From Dicyema japonicum (taxonomy: Eukaryota > Dicyemida > Rhombozoa > Dicyemidae): DNA of 64,000 nucleotides. Below the pieces are notes generated by a model that was not told where the DNA came from, did not search any database, and was given only the letters and a program-made list of their open reading frames with translations. The stretch spans positions 209,817 to 273,816 of the forward strand of contig RDEW01000027.1 in NCBI GenBank assembly GCA_011109175.1. Direction: 5' to 3'. A program made the position numbers and the translations under genes. Positions 21,400 through 33,647 of this stretch are shown here, piece by piece. The first letter of the stretch is position 1, and every line of letters begins with the position of its first letter.

Positions 21400-23540
21400 A
21401 AGGTCCTTGATGTTGCTTTGGTCCTTGATGTTCTCTCTTTTAACGTTCAATGCAATAGGAATCTCTAGTGCATGGAAAAGAAAAGAACTTTGTGAAGACC
21501 TTTCAAAATACAAGATATCAGTCGGATGTCTCCAAGAGACAAAAATATCGAAGGAGTTTGAAGAACAACTCTGAAAGTTAAAGTTAATCTTTCTCTCTGG
21601 GAGATCAAAACACTACGGGCTTGGATTCACTGTAAGAATGGACCTACTCCGGCGCATATACAGTTATTGGACAATCAATGAAAGGATTGGGATTTTACAA
21701 ATAACATTGGACAATCATAACTCTATCTTACTGTTATTAACGCATATGCTCCACATAGTGGATGGATCAATAAGAAACCCGAGGAGATTGGCGACTTTTA
21801 TGCGAAACTGTCTGATGTTTATTCTAATTATGCTAATTCCACATTAATATTGATTGCCAGTGATCTTAATGCAAAAGTTGGAAATCGAATCACTATAGAA
21901 GAATCATTCATTGGAAGACATGGAATGGGGAAAGGAACATTGCAGAAACCTTGTTAGCCATCTTTTGTCAACCAAATAATCTATTCCTTTGTAACACGGC
22001 CTTTATGCACTCGGCAAGACACAGGACAATTTGGTCAGGCAATAGAACGAAGTCTGACGGAAGCCTTGCGAAAATCTACAATCAACTAGACTACATTATT
22101 TTCAGACAAAAAGACCGCAGTATTGTCAATGATGCCGTGCTTATGGAGGGTCTATACTTGACAGCGATCACAAGATGGATATTGCCAAAATGTCCTTAAA
22201 GAAACTTATGGGTTTGCAAAGGATGAAAAGAAAATGCAATGAAAAAATGGAACTGCGGGGGAAGTGATAAGTTATAGACCATCTAAGGAACAATACTATC
22301 CAGGGAGAGGAATTCAGAAAATTTCTGGATGAGGGATTGGAAGAAATATCAGTAGATTTGGCACAGCAAATTGCGTGGACCTTGGTCAAACAGAAGATCA
22401 TGACTGCTGCGGATATATATATAAAAGAGGACTACGTAACTAATACACCCACTGAAGAAATAACCGCTTTGAAATTTCAAACTGAAAGCAAGATTCTAAC
22501 TGAAAGACAATAACAGTCCCGTCCAGATGGCTTAAATGGTTAATTTTTCAAATATGGAACGCAAAAACTACACAAGATATTTGCTTGGATTCTAAACGAA
22601 ACGTACAGTAGAGGAGCCACCTTTCCACTTGGAAGAAGGACTATTGATACCAGTACAGAAACCAACAAAAAAGCGGGGAAAGTTGAGAACATAATACCAG
22701 TGGTCTTAACCAACACATTGCGGATGATACTAGTCAATATTACGCTTCAAAAATGGAGGGACGCCAAGACTCGTATTTGTCGGGTTTTCAAAGTGGCTTC
22801 CGCAAAAGGATGTTATATGGAGCCACAAATAGAGAAGTGCGACTGTTCAGAAATTTAAAATAACGACAGCTATCCTGGAGATTGATATGTCAAAGGCCTT
22901 TGATTCCGTCAACAGAAACAAGCTGCTGCAAATACTGGAGCACTTCTTGGAAGGCTCAACGATTAGGATGGTCAGGACTGGGATAGCTTTATCGAGAACA
23001 TTTGAGACGACAATTGATACCCCTCAAGGAGATCTATTACCCGCGATTTTGTTTATTATTTATCTGGAGGCAGCTCTACGAGACTTGAAGCCTCATATCG
23101 GAGAAGGAACGAGCATAATAGCATTTGCGGATGAAGTGGATTTTATTTCAAATAACAAAAAAAAGTTAATTGCACTTTTGGATAAAATGCTTGATAAAAT
23201 GGCTGAATGGTCATTAAAAGTAAACACAAACAAAACTGAAATCAGGGAGCTAAGAAGTGAGGAAAGGACCGAGGAGCACTGGCGTAGATCAAAAAACTAG
23301 GATCCCTTCTCGGTGACACCGAAGATATAACACGTAGGAAGACACTAACTAATGTCGCTTTCCACAAAATAAAGAAAACGTTGCTTCTGCACAAAGGGCT
23401 TGACCCTAAAACTCGAATGAGACTATTCAATACCCTAGTGAGGCCAATCTTATTATGTAATGCCGGTACATGTACAAGATGACATGTACAAGGCAGGAAC
23501 TCGAAAAGTTGAATTCTTTTCACCCGGCCGTCGCAGACAT
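21400..23540 (+). mobile_element. LINE-D, longest copy (APE endonuclease to RT)
   Basis: Plus-strand frames give, in order, an APE endonuclease (VINAYAPHSGW, LILIASDLNAKVGN, FMHSARHRTIWSG, YNQLDYI), a spacer, and an RT block. The RT shows FDSVNRNKLLQILE, TPQGDLLPAILFIIYLEAAL and an altered catalytic box AFADEVDFIS (normally YADD-like). This is followed by LFNTLVRPILLCNAGT. The layout is RTE-like. Stops and frameshifts are present in every domain. Confidence 0.8.
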
Positions 23541-23654
23541 CACTTCATTCTTTAGCACATGAGTTTTCATAATGTAAAGTCTTCACCACTTGGTTGTATA
23601 TAATTTTACAATTTAAAAAAAATATTTAAATTAAAATAAATAAATTAAACCGGG

Positions 23655-24526
23655 ATGTGGAACGTTGCAGGTCACTTTTTAAACCTTTAATATTTTAGAT
23701 GGCAGCTTTGCTTCGGAGTCGGAAACAAAGGCATTTGGATCACCAGCAGACACAAAAGTAAAAGAATAACTTACCCATAGATTAAACAACGTTCTCAAAC
23801 GTTGATTCCATGCTCCATATCCCAGCTTGTGGTTTCTCAACAAATTGACGACCGATTCGTTATAGGACGGGCTGAACTCTCCCAAGTTGTATTTGTTTCT
23901 AGCTAGATAACAATCGTCGGGCTCATAAAATCGGTGAAGGAGTCCCCGTCTCGACTGGACTATGAACTCGACGACCACTCCGGTTATACCATCCAAGTGA
24001 AACTCTTTGTGGATGTTGAGGTCCTGCTTAATATTAATTTTCAGGACAGTTCAGTGAGTCAACTCCATGAGGGTCAATATGTCCGGGTATTTGGGAACCT
24101 ACGGTCCTTTGCTTCTGTTCGCAGTGTCGTGGCCTTCAAAATTTTGCCAATTATGGACATAAATGAGATTACTATGCATTTGGCTGAAGTCGTTTACTCT
24201 CATTTGTTCATAAGTCGTCCACCAAAGACAGCCGCTCCTAAAATGGCGGATTTCCCTTCGAATTTTCAAACATCCAACGCGAGCAACTCTTTTCTCGAAG
24301 GAGGATTAACTCCCGTTCAAAGGCAAGTCATGGAAGCAATCAGGGCCAACAAGGACGAGCAGGGAATTCACATGAGTGCACTGCAAAGACAGCTAAGGAA
24401 CTTGGGGGCTTCAGTTTTGAAGTTTATTTGTTGTTAATGTGCAGTGAGACTGTTGATAAACTTAGTGAAGAAGGGTATATATACTCGACTATTGATGAGC
24501 ATCATTTTAAGACCACTGATTGTTGA
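23655..24526 (+). CDS. RPA2: replication protein A 32-kDa subunit
   Basis: RPA2 is the middle subunit of the single-stranded-DNA-binding trimer in replication and repair. Six exons are separated by introns at 23671-23698, 23758-23780, 23886-23906, 24021-24044 and 24422-24444 (21-28 nt). The CDS is 753 nt, 250 residues (human 270). The N-terminus starts MWN as in the family and carries a Ser/Thr-containing tail. The OB fold contains IPCSISQLV, ITIVGLIKS, YVRVFGNLRSF and VVAFKILPIMDINEITMH. A linker leads to a winged-helix end (LTPVQRQVMEAI ... SEEGYIYSTIDEHHFKTTDC). The tail is short for a phosphorylated N-terminus. The 24-nt intron at 24021 contains no in-frame stop and would be missed by simple ORF calling. 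Confidence 0.95.
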
Positions 24527-24703
24527 TTTGTTTTTTTCTATGGTTTTTTGTTTTACTGAATTTTGCTACCTTTGTAAAATCTCCATGTTACCCTGCATGT
24601 CCAGCAAGTGACTCCACTGTGTTTTTAAAGTACCTCCGTAGTTTTTTTTTATGAGCATTTATTTATCCCTCTACGTGGTCTGTTAAGTTAAAGAAGACGT
24701 TTG
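24527..24703. other. RPA2 downstream region
   Basis: T-rich sequence with no coding feature, between RPA2 and an unrecognised minus-strand frame; it would hold the 3' ends of the two convergent genes. Confidence 0.4.
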
Positions 24704-25143
24704 CTAACAGGAAGTAGCCACCAAATTCGGACGTTTATGGATATCTGTCGATGGTAGCTGGGGCGGTGCTGAACTCGAAGGGGTTGCAGGACAAAAGAAG
24801 TGGCCCGTTTTTTGTCCTCCATAAAGGCAGAAAGGGCATCGTACGATTCTGTTCAAACATTCATGTAAATCCACATGGTAACCGCATTGAAGGCGTGGCA
24901 AGTGGACACAAGCTTCCCATGGTATGGAAATGTTTGCAAGTAATCGATCAGGTCACACTTTTCATGGCCGACTGTTTTTTGCATCCATTGATTAAGAGTC
25001 GAAAAGCAATTTTGTTTTTTTTTAGATGAGTTACCCGTAACAGTGAATAGCTCTTTTATCGAAAAAAAATTTTTTTTCCATAAATTCTTAGCAAAAAAGT
25101 TTGGAACAAGCATTGAACTCGAATAAAAAAGATAAAAGGTCAC
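24704..25143 (-). CDS. unrecognised minus-strand reading frames
   Basis: Two overlapping open frames: one with HEKCDLIDYLQTFPYHG, the next with VRCPFCLYGGQKTGHFFCP and a proline/serine-rich end. A 26-nt GT-AG segment near 24845-24870 could join them. The pair CPFC...CP might be a zinc site. It may be the 3' part of the bromodomain gene upstream on this strand, but I see no family match. Confidence 0.3.
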
Positions 25144-25258
25144 TTGATTAGTGAGAACATCTGTTCAAAGACCTAAACTTTTAGGGAACTCTCCCCAATG
25201 GGTGTTTAAGGTATCGGATCGCAATATAATTACAATTTATAAACCGAAAGTAATGTAA

Positions 25259-25909
25259 CTATTTTAAATACGGCGTTTTATGAGTAATTGGCTTCAGATC
25301 CGCCCACTTGAAAGTATGAGAGCCTTCAAGAAGAGGTCTAAAAAACAGTTCCCCACCACGAGTAGTCAGATACCCAACTTTACATTTGTTAGCCTTATTT
25401 AAATGTCTCCTTGCTTCCTTATTGTAGAACGGGGAAACCAACACATCCAACTCTCTGCTTGTTACTAGCCTATCTTACTTATTAACTGTGTAATTCCTAT
25501 TGACTACACGTGACTTGAAGTGAGGTATTATTGGAAGAGATCCAGAACATCTCTAAAATGAGCACGTGACATTACAAAGAATATTTTGTTTATGCACCCT
25601 TCTAGCTTGTTGGCCGCCCTGTAGAAGACTGTTTCGGGAGTGTTGTATAGTTTGGCATTGGAACATATTAATTGGAGGTCACTTTTGTATTGGAATATGT
25701 CTTTGTAGCAATTTGAGTCTATTTTTCTATGGATTGTCTGAAAGTTCATTGGATTGGCGACTATTTGGGAGTAACAAGGAGCAATATCGTCTGTGACTGG
25801 CTCATAGAACAGTTGAACTGGATCTTTACTGTCATATTTAATTTTCCAATTACCTTTGAAAATAAAGAGTCAAATCATGCAAGTAACCACATAAGTCGAA
25901 GGTAGTCAT
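25259..25909 (-). CDS. BRD7/BRD9-like bromodomain protein
   Basis: Minus strand. The ATG at 25907-25909 opens a short exon; a 25-nt intron (25829-25853) leads into SKDPVQLFYEPVTDDIAPCY, then NPMNFQTIHRKIDSN, then LQLICSNAKLYNTPETVFYR. This is a full bromodomain with the acetyl-lysine-binding asparagine in LYN. The wording is closest to BRD7/BRD9, subunits of SWI/SNF remodellers. A later exon (about 25450-25259) reads EARRHLNKANKCKVGYL and may be the start of the second conserved region of that family. Splicing between these two parts (25560-25450) is not settled, nor is the 3' end. The bromodomain starts about 20 residues from the N-terminus, far earlier than in vertebrate BRD7/9. Confidence 0.75.
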
Positions 25910-26032
25910 TGTTTAAACAATTTAATAAAATTTATAAATTTATTAATTTTTTAATCGTATAACAAAAATAATGGTTAACCTTGTAAGAGTGATTGACCAA
26001 AAAATAAAAATTTAAAACCTATAAAATACTGG

Positions 26033-26290
26033 GATAGTGGTTAGGTGTCGGGCTAAAGTTACTTTGGTTACCAGTTCGATTCTCGCTGCTGTACAACTGG
26101 TGGAAGGTTCCATGCATCTACGATGCCAAAAGGGTTTGACGAGTGACGCCGTCATCAGTGGATACTCACTGCGGAACTGGATTGTCTAGAAAGGACCCAC
26201 ACACAAGAAAAAGAAAAAATAAGTGAAGATAATTCCTTGATTCTAAGATTAGTTAAAATTAACTGTTCTTTACTTAAATAAAGTGTGTGT
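26033..26290 (+). repeat. tRNA-derived SINE, copy 3
   Basis: Head GGGATAGTGGTTAGGTGTCG (A box), CAGTTCGATTCTCGC (B box), body CATCTACGATGCC, TTTGACGAGTGACGCCG, TCATCAGTGGATACTCACTG and CGGAACTGG, end TACTTAAATAAAGTGTGTG. It abuts LINE-C sequence on the right. Confidence 0.85.
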
Positions 26291-26770
26291 CCTGCCTATG
26301 CGGAACTATAAATACTATGGCTCTCGTGAAAAGGCTATTATATATGTGGAATCTATCATATCAACCTGTGCAAAGAAAATCAATTTTGTAAAAATCTTCC
26401 TTTGGAACTGTGGAGGAATTTATCCGCCAGGTATCGGAACCCTCTACAGGCAGTATATCGAACCAACAATAGGCTATGCATTTGCTGCGTGGGGATCTAA
26501 CCTGGCGGCAACGAACCTAATAAAAATTCAAGAGATCCAGTCAAGAGCAATAAAGTTACAGAAAAATATACAGATAAAGAAATTGCCCCAGAACACTCGA
26601 GTCTATCATTGAGGCAATTTCAGAAGAGGAGGGAAAAAAGACCCCCGTCCGTATAGAAAATGTGTGGGGTCACGGTCAGAGCATCGAGAAAAGATTATTG
26701 AGAGATGCCGCGATCACCTGAATATTAGTTAGTGGTTAAGACTGTGTTGCTTTGGCTTAAATAATAATAA
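26291..26770 (+). mobile_element. LINE-C 3' third with (TAA)n tail
   Basis: Frame contains CAKKINFVKIF, GTLYRQYIEPTIGYAFAAWG and SNLAATNLIKIQEIQSRAI. It is followed by the 3' untranslated end (GATGCCGCGATCACCTG) and TAATAATAATC. Confidence 0.8.
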
Positions 26771-26846
26771 TCTATAAAATAAAGTTTTTTTATTTAATAT
26801 TTTTTCGTTTATTTTGACACCTTTTAATCATTACCATGCGTATATA

Positions 26847-28364
26847 CAGTGTGACCCCGAATTGGGGAAATTTTTCCCCAATTTTGAGGTTTTCCCCAAA
26901 AAAGAGGGTTTTCCTTAAATTTGGGTCTCCCCTGTTCGATATCCTACCTTAATAATATAACCAAGACGGATAATTACAATTTTTATTTTTAATAAAAAAA
27001 TCTGTTAATTTTAATCGAGTGTTTTGTTTTTTTCGCATCGAACTCATAATATTTGCTTTGAATCTGTATAGATCAAGGACATATTCCGGAGTCTCTTGCT
27101 TCATAACATTTAGCAGCACTGTGAATACGCATTCCGCATTGTTTATAACGTGTTGATCATCCAAATGTTGCAGAAATTGTTCGCTGCAGTCTTCTTCATC
27201 ACTACTATTATCATCCCAGAAGCTATCCAAAATTTCATTTTCCACAATATCCAATTCAATCAGACTTTCTCCGGTGTCCTCTTTTTCCCGACAGTCATAT
27301 TCCAAAGCTTTTTCAAAGCAATGTCGTATTGAAGTTTCAGTAATCTGGGCCCATGCCAATTTCGAACATGAAATAGCATCCAATATTATGATTCCCTTTA
27401 TTGCATCATCTATTTGAGCTACATGATTTTTATCATTGATAATCGTTTTCATCATCCAATTATTGAAATGATTTTCTAATGTCTGTATTATCCCTTGGTC
27501 TCATGACTGAATTAAAAAAGTTGTATTTTTGGAAAAAATATTACGTCGACCTTTGAATATTGGGCAGAAACATCATGACAAGTTGCATTGTCAATTAATA
27601 ATGCTATTTTTCTTCTTTTCTCTTTCGTTTCCTCGCTAAATTGAGATAACCAATTTTCAAAAATATTTTTTGTCATCCATGCTGTGCATGGAGCATAATA
27701 TTCAATGCCGATTTCTTTCAGATTCACACCTTTTAATACTCTTGGTGACTTCGCACGCCCAATTATAAGCGGTTCATATTTTTCTCCTCTGCAACTACGA
27801 CACAAAGGAAGTGTCATACGTTCTTTTCTTATTTTATGTCCGCTGTGTGACTCAATTCTTTCAACAAAACTCTATTTTTGAAACGGCTTTATAAAATAAT
27901 GCAGTTTCATCACAATTGAAAATGCTTTCTTCATATTTATCAAGCAAACCATTGAAAGAGATGTTAAATCATTCATAAATCAATTTATCCTTATAGAGAC
28001 CTGACTGTATATCCTTGCAAATTCTGATCTTTTCACTTTGATTTAGTTTTCTAGGCATTCGCTTTCTAAAATTTATAGAATAACTTTAAAAATTGATAAT
28101 TACAATTCCTTACCAGGTTAATTAGTTAACTAACTAACCTACCAGGTTAAATAAATTTCAAAATTATTGATAATAAATTTGGTAAAACAGGTTAGAATAA
28201 ATAATAATAAATCAAAAATTATAGAATTATATTAATGAATCGTTTATGATTATATAAAATTTTTCCCCAGGTGGGGGTTTATTTCTTTAAAATCATCGTA
28301 TTTTATAGGGATGGCGAAAATATTTCCCCAAAAGCAAGGTTTTCCCCAATTCGGGGTCGAACTG
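26847..28364 (-). mobile_element. pogo/Tigger-type transposon, deleted copy
   Basis: 1518 bp, TA on both flanks (26845-26846, 28365-28366). Left end CAGTGTGACCCCGAATTGGGG; right end, reverse complement, CAGTTCGACCCCGAATTGGGG. The core GACCCCGAATTGGGG is the same as in the 11459 element, so the two are one family or close relatives. Confidence 0.9.
26949..28100 (-). pseudogene. pogo transposase, broken
   Basis: Minus strand. The first helix-turn-helix survives (MPRKLNQSEKIRICKDIQSG). The following DNA-binding region is deleted; then FNCDETALFYKAV (first Asp) and IALLIDNATCHDV (second Asp). The third box reads NTTFLIQS-stop-DQGIIQTL, and a C-terminal acidic tail follows in another frame. Stops, frameshifts and the deletion make it inactive. 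Confidence 0.85.
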
Positions 28365-28395
28365 TACTCATCGTTGCTTACAGATAAATCAACTA

Positions 28396-28960
28396 AATAT
28401 ACTGTCAATGTCCGGCATGTCCTTCCCTCAAGAGAAGGGGAAGACAGTCACCCCGTCTGGGAGCTTTCCATCTCCACGACCTAGGCCCACCGGTTCCAGA
28501 GACGATGGGAATCCAGCCGCCTCAAGAGAGCGTTTCACAACCCCGTTGATGGCTGCATGCCTTGGGAACCGGCCTGGCAGCAAGAGAGTAGTTGAAGACC
28601 TTTTAATTCCACAACAGATCCACAACGGCATTGATGAGGCTGGCACAGGTCGATCCCGAGACAGATAGAAATCCCACTCCGGAGGGTGTCCTGATCAATG
28701 AGGGAACCAATTGACGATGATGGGAACGCGTTCAGCCAAACACCGCTGTGAAAGGAAGAGGCTGCCAGAATAACAGCTCTACGGTGCAAGTCTACCGTTT
28801 CCATAAGGGACGAATGAGTATTTTTGTACATGATGTACGTCCAGTTCCTCAGTAGGTGTGTATCAAGAGGGGTTTCTCGGAAAACCACGACCAGGTCCGG
28901 ATGAGAAACGCGACTGAAAAAAATTAGTAACAGAAAAAAACAAGCAAAAACTAGCACACG
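28396..28960 (-). mobile_element. LINE-A CCHC/endonuclease region
   Basis: Minus-strand frames give [34 protein letters not shown] (CCHC knuckle), then [20 protein letters not shown], and [12 protein letters not shown] (PD motif). Part of this block (28578 onward) is repeated at 33894. Confidence 0.8.
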
Positions 28961-29322
28961 TCATCGCAAAGTCACAAGTCATTTGGAAATAATATATAAA
29001 TCAAGCTGGCCTTTTCGCGCTATTAGAGTACTTTACAGATACGGGGGTGATACTATTATCATTCCACATCCAAAACAGCTGATTTCTCACAATCTAACAT
29101 AAAAAACACATATACATGAAGAACACAAGCTAAACAGTGCGGTTGTCTGTTATTGTGAGAGACACAACCATTTATTCCCTTCTTTAGACGTTTTGGAAGA
29201 GACTTGGATTGAATTAGAGGAAAGTTAATTGTGGAATCGAACACTGATGTTTCAAGTCTCCTCCGCATCGTCTTCTCGTCCAAAACATCGTCATTTTGGT
29301 CGGTCAAATCCATAAAATCAAT
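28578..29322. repeat. direct repeat X, copy I
   Basis: About 745 bp, copied at 33894-34636 with about nine visible differences (roughly 1%). It carries part of LINE-A and the last 88 codons of the gene annotated at 34373-35292, and ends at a single N (29323). Confidence 0.93.
29059..29322 (-). pseudogene. 3' fragment of the gene at 34373-35292
   Basis: Same sequence as the last 88 codons (MDLTDQNDDVLDEKTMRRRL ... DVE and stop) of the complete gene; truncated at the N in 29323, with LINE-C sequence beyond. One or two silent or near-silent changes. Confidence 0.88.
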
Positions 29323-29904
29323 NATGTCAAAGCAAATTAAAAATATATTTCAACTGTGCTTAAAAATATGATAGAGGCGACTGGAACAATGCCCTTGTGA
29401 AGGATTCGAGTATGTGGACCACGTCCATATCGGAAATGACCAGGAACGCAGTCGGAACAACGAGAAAAGATTCGAAGACTGTTGAGGGAGGCTGGGATTA
29501 CCGGAATTTTGTTAATTTTGGTTATGGCGGTGGTTTTCTTGTTGAATTATAATAATAACAGTGCACAAATTTTTAATTTTAATCAATAAAGGCTTTAATT
29601 TTTTTAACAATCAAAAATTAAAAAAAACGACTAAAATCTTTTAACTAAGAAATCAGGAATGCGTAAATGTCCATTTTTATCACTTTAAAGTAATCTACAT
29701 CTTCATGTGAAAATAAGGATTGTAGTAGAGCAGATCTTTGTATGAAGTTGTATCGATTCTCTCGGACGACAGTTAATTTTGAATCAGTCGCTGTGGAAAT
29801 ATCAGGACTCTTAGGAAGCAAATTACTGACCCTGCTGAACCGTATCGGATCGCTTATCGCACAGAAAAAAAGATGAGAGTGAAAGCAACTGGCTCATTGA
29901 GAAG

Positions 29905-30125
29905 CATTTTCCTACAGATTGGTTAACTGTTTTCTGTGGAAAGAGTTGAGCTTCTCCAGTTTTTTGGTGGTTTGGTCCAAAGTCCCCGCGATGTAAAGTA
30001 GAATTGGTTTCATAAAAGAGTTGTGCAACCGAGTTCGAAGGCGACCTAATGAGGTGGATCCAATAACGCCATCACACGGAAAGAACATAATTTTTAACCA
30101 AAGGGCCACATAACACCACATGGCG
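29905..30125 (-). mobile_element. LINE-D C-terminal fragment (also at 40560-40790)
   Basis: Minus strand reads GSTSLGRLRTRLHNSFMKPI, then LLYIAGTLDQTTKKLEKLNS, then FHRKQLTN, the region before the GRPR end in LINE-D. The same fragment is in the second segmental copy. Confidence 0.65.
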
Positions 30126-30677
30126 CGCCGGGGCTAGATTTTTAGAAAAAAATAAAAAAAATAAAAAATAAAAATAGGTTAATAAAGTCTGTTAAATTTA
30201 TTAACGTAATGTTTTTTGTTTTATAATGAAAAAAAATATTATTTTTATGGGGGTACTAAAATTGACTAGGGGTTGCTATATTACCTATGGGGTACTATAA
30301 GTGCCTAGTGGCGGGGCACAATTGCACCAGTACCCCCAATAATTTGCTTACAAAATTCGATGAACCTTTAAAAGGCATATTTTAAAAAAGTAATAAGATT
30401 AAATCGTTCATATTATTAGAATAAAAGTGTTAATTATTCAAGTCGGTGATCATTTCATGAAGCTGTTCGCAAGATAAATTGTCAAGGAAATCAACTTTGA
30501 CAGTAAATTGTTTGAAAATTCTGTCGCCGTCCTAGAACCGAAACCTATCTATTAATCAAATTTAAACAATCTTTTTCACAGCAATGATCTTGACTACAGT
30601 AAACTGCAGTAAGCAATATAAAAAAAGAAATTATAAATGGAATCATTAACCAAACATCGGCGATATTTGAATTTTAT

Positions 30678-30885
30678 ACTAAATTCATTAACGCAACGAA
30701 ATTATTTAGGAACTTAAGTGAATTGTTAAATCTGCCTCAATAATTCGCATCTTCTTAAAGCTGGCCAACTCACACTATAGAACTAAATTCATTAACGCAA
30801 CGAAATTATTTAGGAACTTAAGTGAATTGTTAAATCTGCCTCAATAATTCGCATCTTCTTAAAGCTGGCCAACTCACACTATAGA
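30678..30885. repeat. exact tandem doubling, 2 x 104 bp
   Basis: ACTAAATTCATTAACGCAAC at 30678 begins again at 30782. The other segmental copy (about 41320-41424) has this unit only once. Confidence 0.95.
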
Positions 30886-31602
30886 CTCTTCTAATGTCGA
30901 TATCTGTTTTCCCCGATATTTATGTTCTACAACATCTTTTAAACGTTTTGTCACTCTCTGTACTGATGACAGAGCAGGGCACCAAAAATTTAAGAGAAAC
31001 GAATGTAAATTGCTGTCTTGTAAGGAGAAAAACTTCATCAAAAATTCGTTCAACAGTCGCCATTTCTTTTTCTCACTCAAAATATGCTTTTGGAAGTAGT
31101 AATCAATCGTGATGATTTTTAAAGTGTTGCTGCAAAATCCAAATATTCACGGATTGCAATCAGGAATTCTTTCATGTGAATAAATGCACACAAGAAATCA
31201 AAAAAAAAAGACTGTTGCAAAAAAACAACCGTCGCCTCGCATGTTATGCTGTAAATAGTGACATCGTCGTCATAAATAGGAGATGGTCACTGACGAAGAG
31301 CGATTTCACTGCGAACACACATATGCCGTAAAATTAAAACCAATGCGCTCGAAGTCTTCAGCGCTGTCAACACAACACGGTGATCACTAGCAGTTGATCT
31401 TGTCTATGATGAAACAACATCGAGAAAAAATGAGTATAACTTAGTAATGTAATATCTCTGGCTTAGATATTCTGCCTTGGCGGCTGGCCTTCACTTTATG
31501 TTAATGGGTACCAATCCTCTTCCAAACTAGTCTCTTGTCAGATAGAGTATATCTTCGTTTCCAGGCTTCAAATGATTCTGATTTTGTAAACGAATTCTAT
31601 TT
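30886..31602. other. no clear coding signal (inside segmental copy I)
   Basis: A minus-strand frame at 30874-31080 (MSEKKKWRLLNEFLMKFFSL) is kept in both segmental copies, but that only reflects their recent origin. It may be a divergent part of LINE-B. No family is recognised. Confidence 0.35.
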
Positions 31603-33640
31603 TTAGTCGATTATCACGTTCATAATGGTAGTGTTTTGCTTTATAGAAAATATGTTTAGGTCGTCCATAAACAGCAGGTGGTTTCTTGCATAACTATAAG
31701 ATCCTCGATCGGGGTTGTGAATAACGACTTTGAAGTATTTCGTATTTAGTACCCTGCCCAGAAAATCAATTACAAGCTCAATGATATGCGATGATAAAGA
31801 GTCACCATGCAATATCCCCCTCTTAATTCTGATTTCCTCAATTTTATGATTAAATTCAACTTAATTTTTCATTCTACAATCCAGTAAGGAAGTCCAGTTT
31901 TATCGAGTACCCTAAACTTCAGTTGATGTTCTTTTGTTCTTAGAGTGTTACTGATTCCAGCATCAATAAGAGGGCATCCAAGTATTTCCAGTTGTTCTGA
32001 TTTGGTTTCTGTGGCTTTCGGAATGATCTCTCTGAACATATCAAGGATCAAGTCCCATTCAGGCTGCGGAAATCTAAAATTGATGACTTCACACTTATTG
32101 TTGTCTAGAGATAGGCATAGGCATTCCAATTGGACTATCAGACTTTTCAAACAATCTAGTATATCCTTCGGATGGCCGCCCATGGTGCAATAATCCAAGT
32201 ACCATACTCTCAGAGGAGTGGAACAATTTCCTGTGATACGGGCCATTCCCAGGATGAACAAGACAGGCCCCAGTGAGTCTCCTTGTTGGACTCCAGAAGT
32301 CGATTGAATGTAATATTGGCCGTGTACCAGACTGGATGGTTTTCTGTACGAGCTATGATTATAGCTGTACACTGATGGGTAGTATGTGAATCGATCCTCC
32401 AGAATTGTATCACGTCGTATCGAGTTGAAGGCATTTTTAATGTCAATTTTGACGATTACGTGAGGAATGTTCTCGTTCTTTTCGGTGAATGTTCGGACAG
32501 CATGAACTGCCGCTTCACAACCCCCCGGCGTGCCGACCCCTATTTGGGTTGTTTGTAGCTGTGTTATCAGCGTAGGCAGGATTATTCTGCATACTAGCTT
32601 TGGCCAACACAAGCCGGACCCAAGAGTTGCCCGTGTTATGAGCAATGAGATCTTTGAGGTGACCCGGACGGTCCTCCTCTGCTGTTCGGGACGAAAGAGA
32701 GAATCCCATCTTTTACGTCCTCTTTAGAGACAAGTAGATTGGGTAATTGTCCTGGGCAAGAAAAAATCCGGTAGTCGTTGGGGAGACTTGGGTGTCACTC
32801 AACAAGTGATGCGTAGGAATGTTCAGAAATCTCAATTATACGGTGTTGATCTGCAAGGATCCTCACGACAGCACAAATTCCGGTAGTCGTTGGGGAGACT
32901 TGGGTGTCACTCAACAAGTGATGCGTAGGAATGTTCAGAAATCTCAATTATACGGTGTTGATCTGCAAGGATCCTCACGACAGCACAAATTCCACCTTCC
33001 GAAAGTTTTCGACGGATCGCACTTCTTAATCTCTGAGTGTCCGAGATAGTCGATGTTGGCTTCCCATGGTTTTGGGATTTATAGGTTAGCTTTTCTGAGT
33101 CTGTTCTTTAAGAAGAATGTGTGGACACTCTTTTACTAATGACGTAAGTGATTTTTCTTCTTTCTCCCTTTTATGGGGTATGCATAGTGTGAATGGAGCG
33201 AAGCAAAATAATTGTACCTGATCCTCAGAGTCGTCCGAAGAAACTACCCTTTCAATACACTCACATAGGCAGTTCGCGACAGATATACGGGTAGCTTTGG
33301 GGATCCTGATCAGGAGTCTTCGAGTGTTTGTCAGGTTTGAGATCAATTCAAGTATTTCCTGATGATCTAGTGGACCATGTTCATAATGGTAGCGTAGGGA
33401 AAAGTTTGTCGTATTATTTGAAAGGAGACAAGACCGACAGTGCCAATCGAAATTGGCAGCCAAAGCTCTTTTAGTCATTCCGGCACAGGATATGTGGAAG
33501 CCACACGAACAGGCTGTGAAATGGATCATCCGCTTTCTTTTGTGCATTATGTTGCATTTTTTTGCAGATCTCATCTTCTTTTGCAGTTTTCTGCATGTTT
33601 TTTTTGATTTTCCTTTCTTTTTCTCTTCTTTTCTCTTAGC
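31603..33640 (-). mobile_element. chimeric LINE-A/LINE-B, copy 1
   Basis: Minus strand, top to bottom: PHD-like finger of LINE-A (CSCGFHISCAGMTKR ... DWHCRSC), pre-RT region, RT box A (VKIDIKNAFNSIRRD), box B (SGVQQGDSLGPVLFILG) and box C altered to WYLDYCTMGG. Next comes a LINE-A thumb (LEILGCPLIDAGISNTL). At about 31900 it switches to LINE-B sequence: VLDKTGLPYWIVE, then GILHGDSLSSHIIELVIDFL and HLLFMDDLNIF. The junction is the same in copies at 42139-44050 and 56690-58110. Confidence 0.82.
32767..32990. repeat. exact tandem doubling, 2 x 112 bp
   Basis: TCCGGTAGTCGTTGGGGAGA at 32767 begins again at 32879; single in segmental copy II (about 43297-43408). It lies in the LINE-A pre-RT region. 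Confidence 0.95.
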
Positions 33641-33647
33641 ACCACAA

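Noticed and set aside
23679-23996. Minus-strand ORF of 105 codons
   Set aside because: It is the antisense shadow of RPA2 exons; the plus strand carries clear family motifs.
23655-25909. RPA2 and the bromodomain gene as an operon
   Set aside because: They are convergent, on opposite strands.
30249-30345. A separate MITE with GGGGGTACT ends
   Set aside because: Ends are imperfect, no target duplication is visible, and the only other copy is in the segmental duplicate, so independence cannot be shown.
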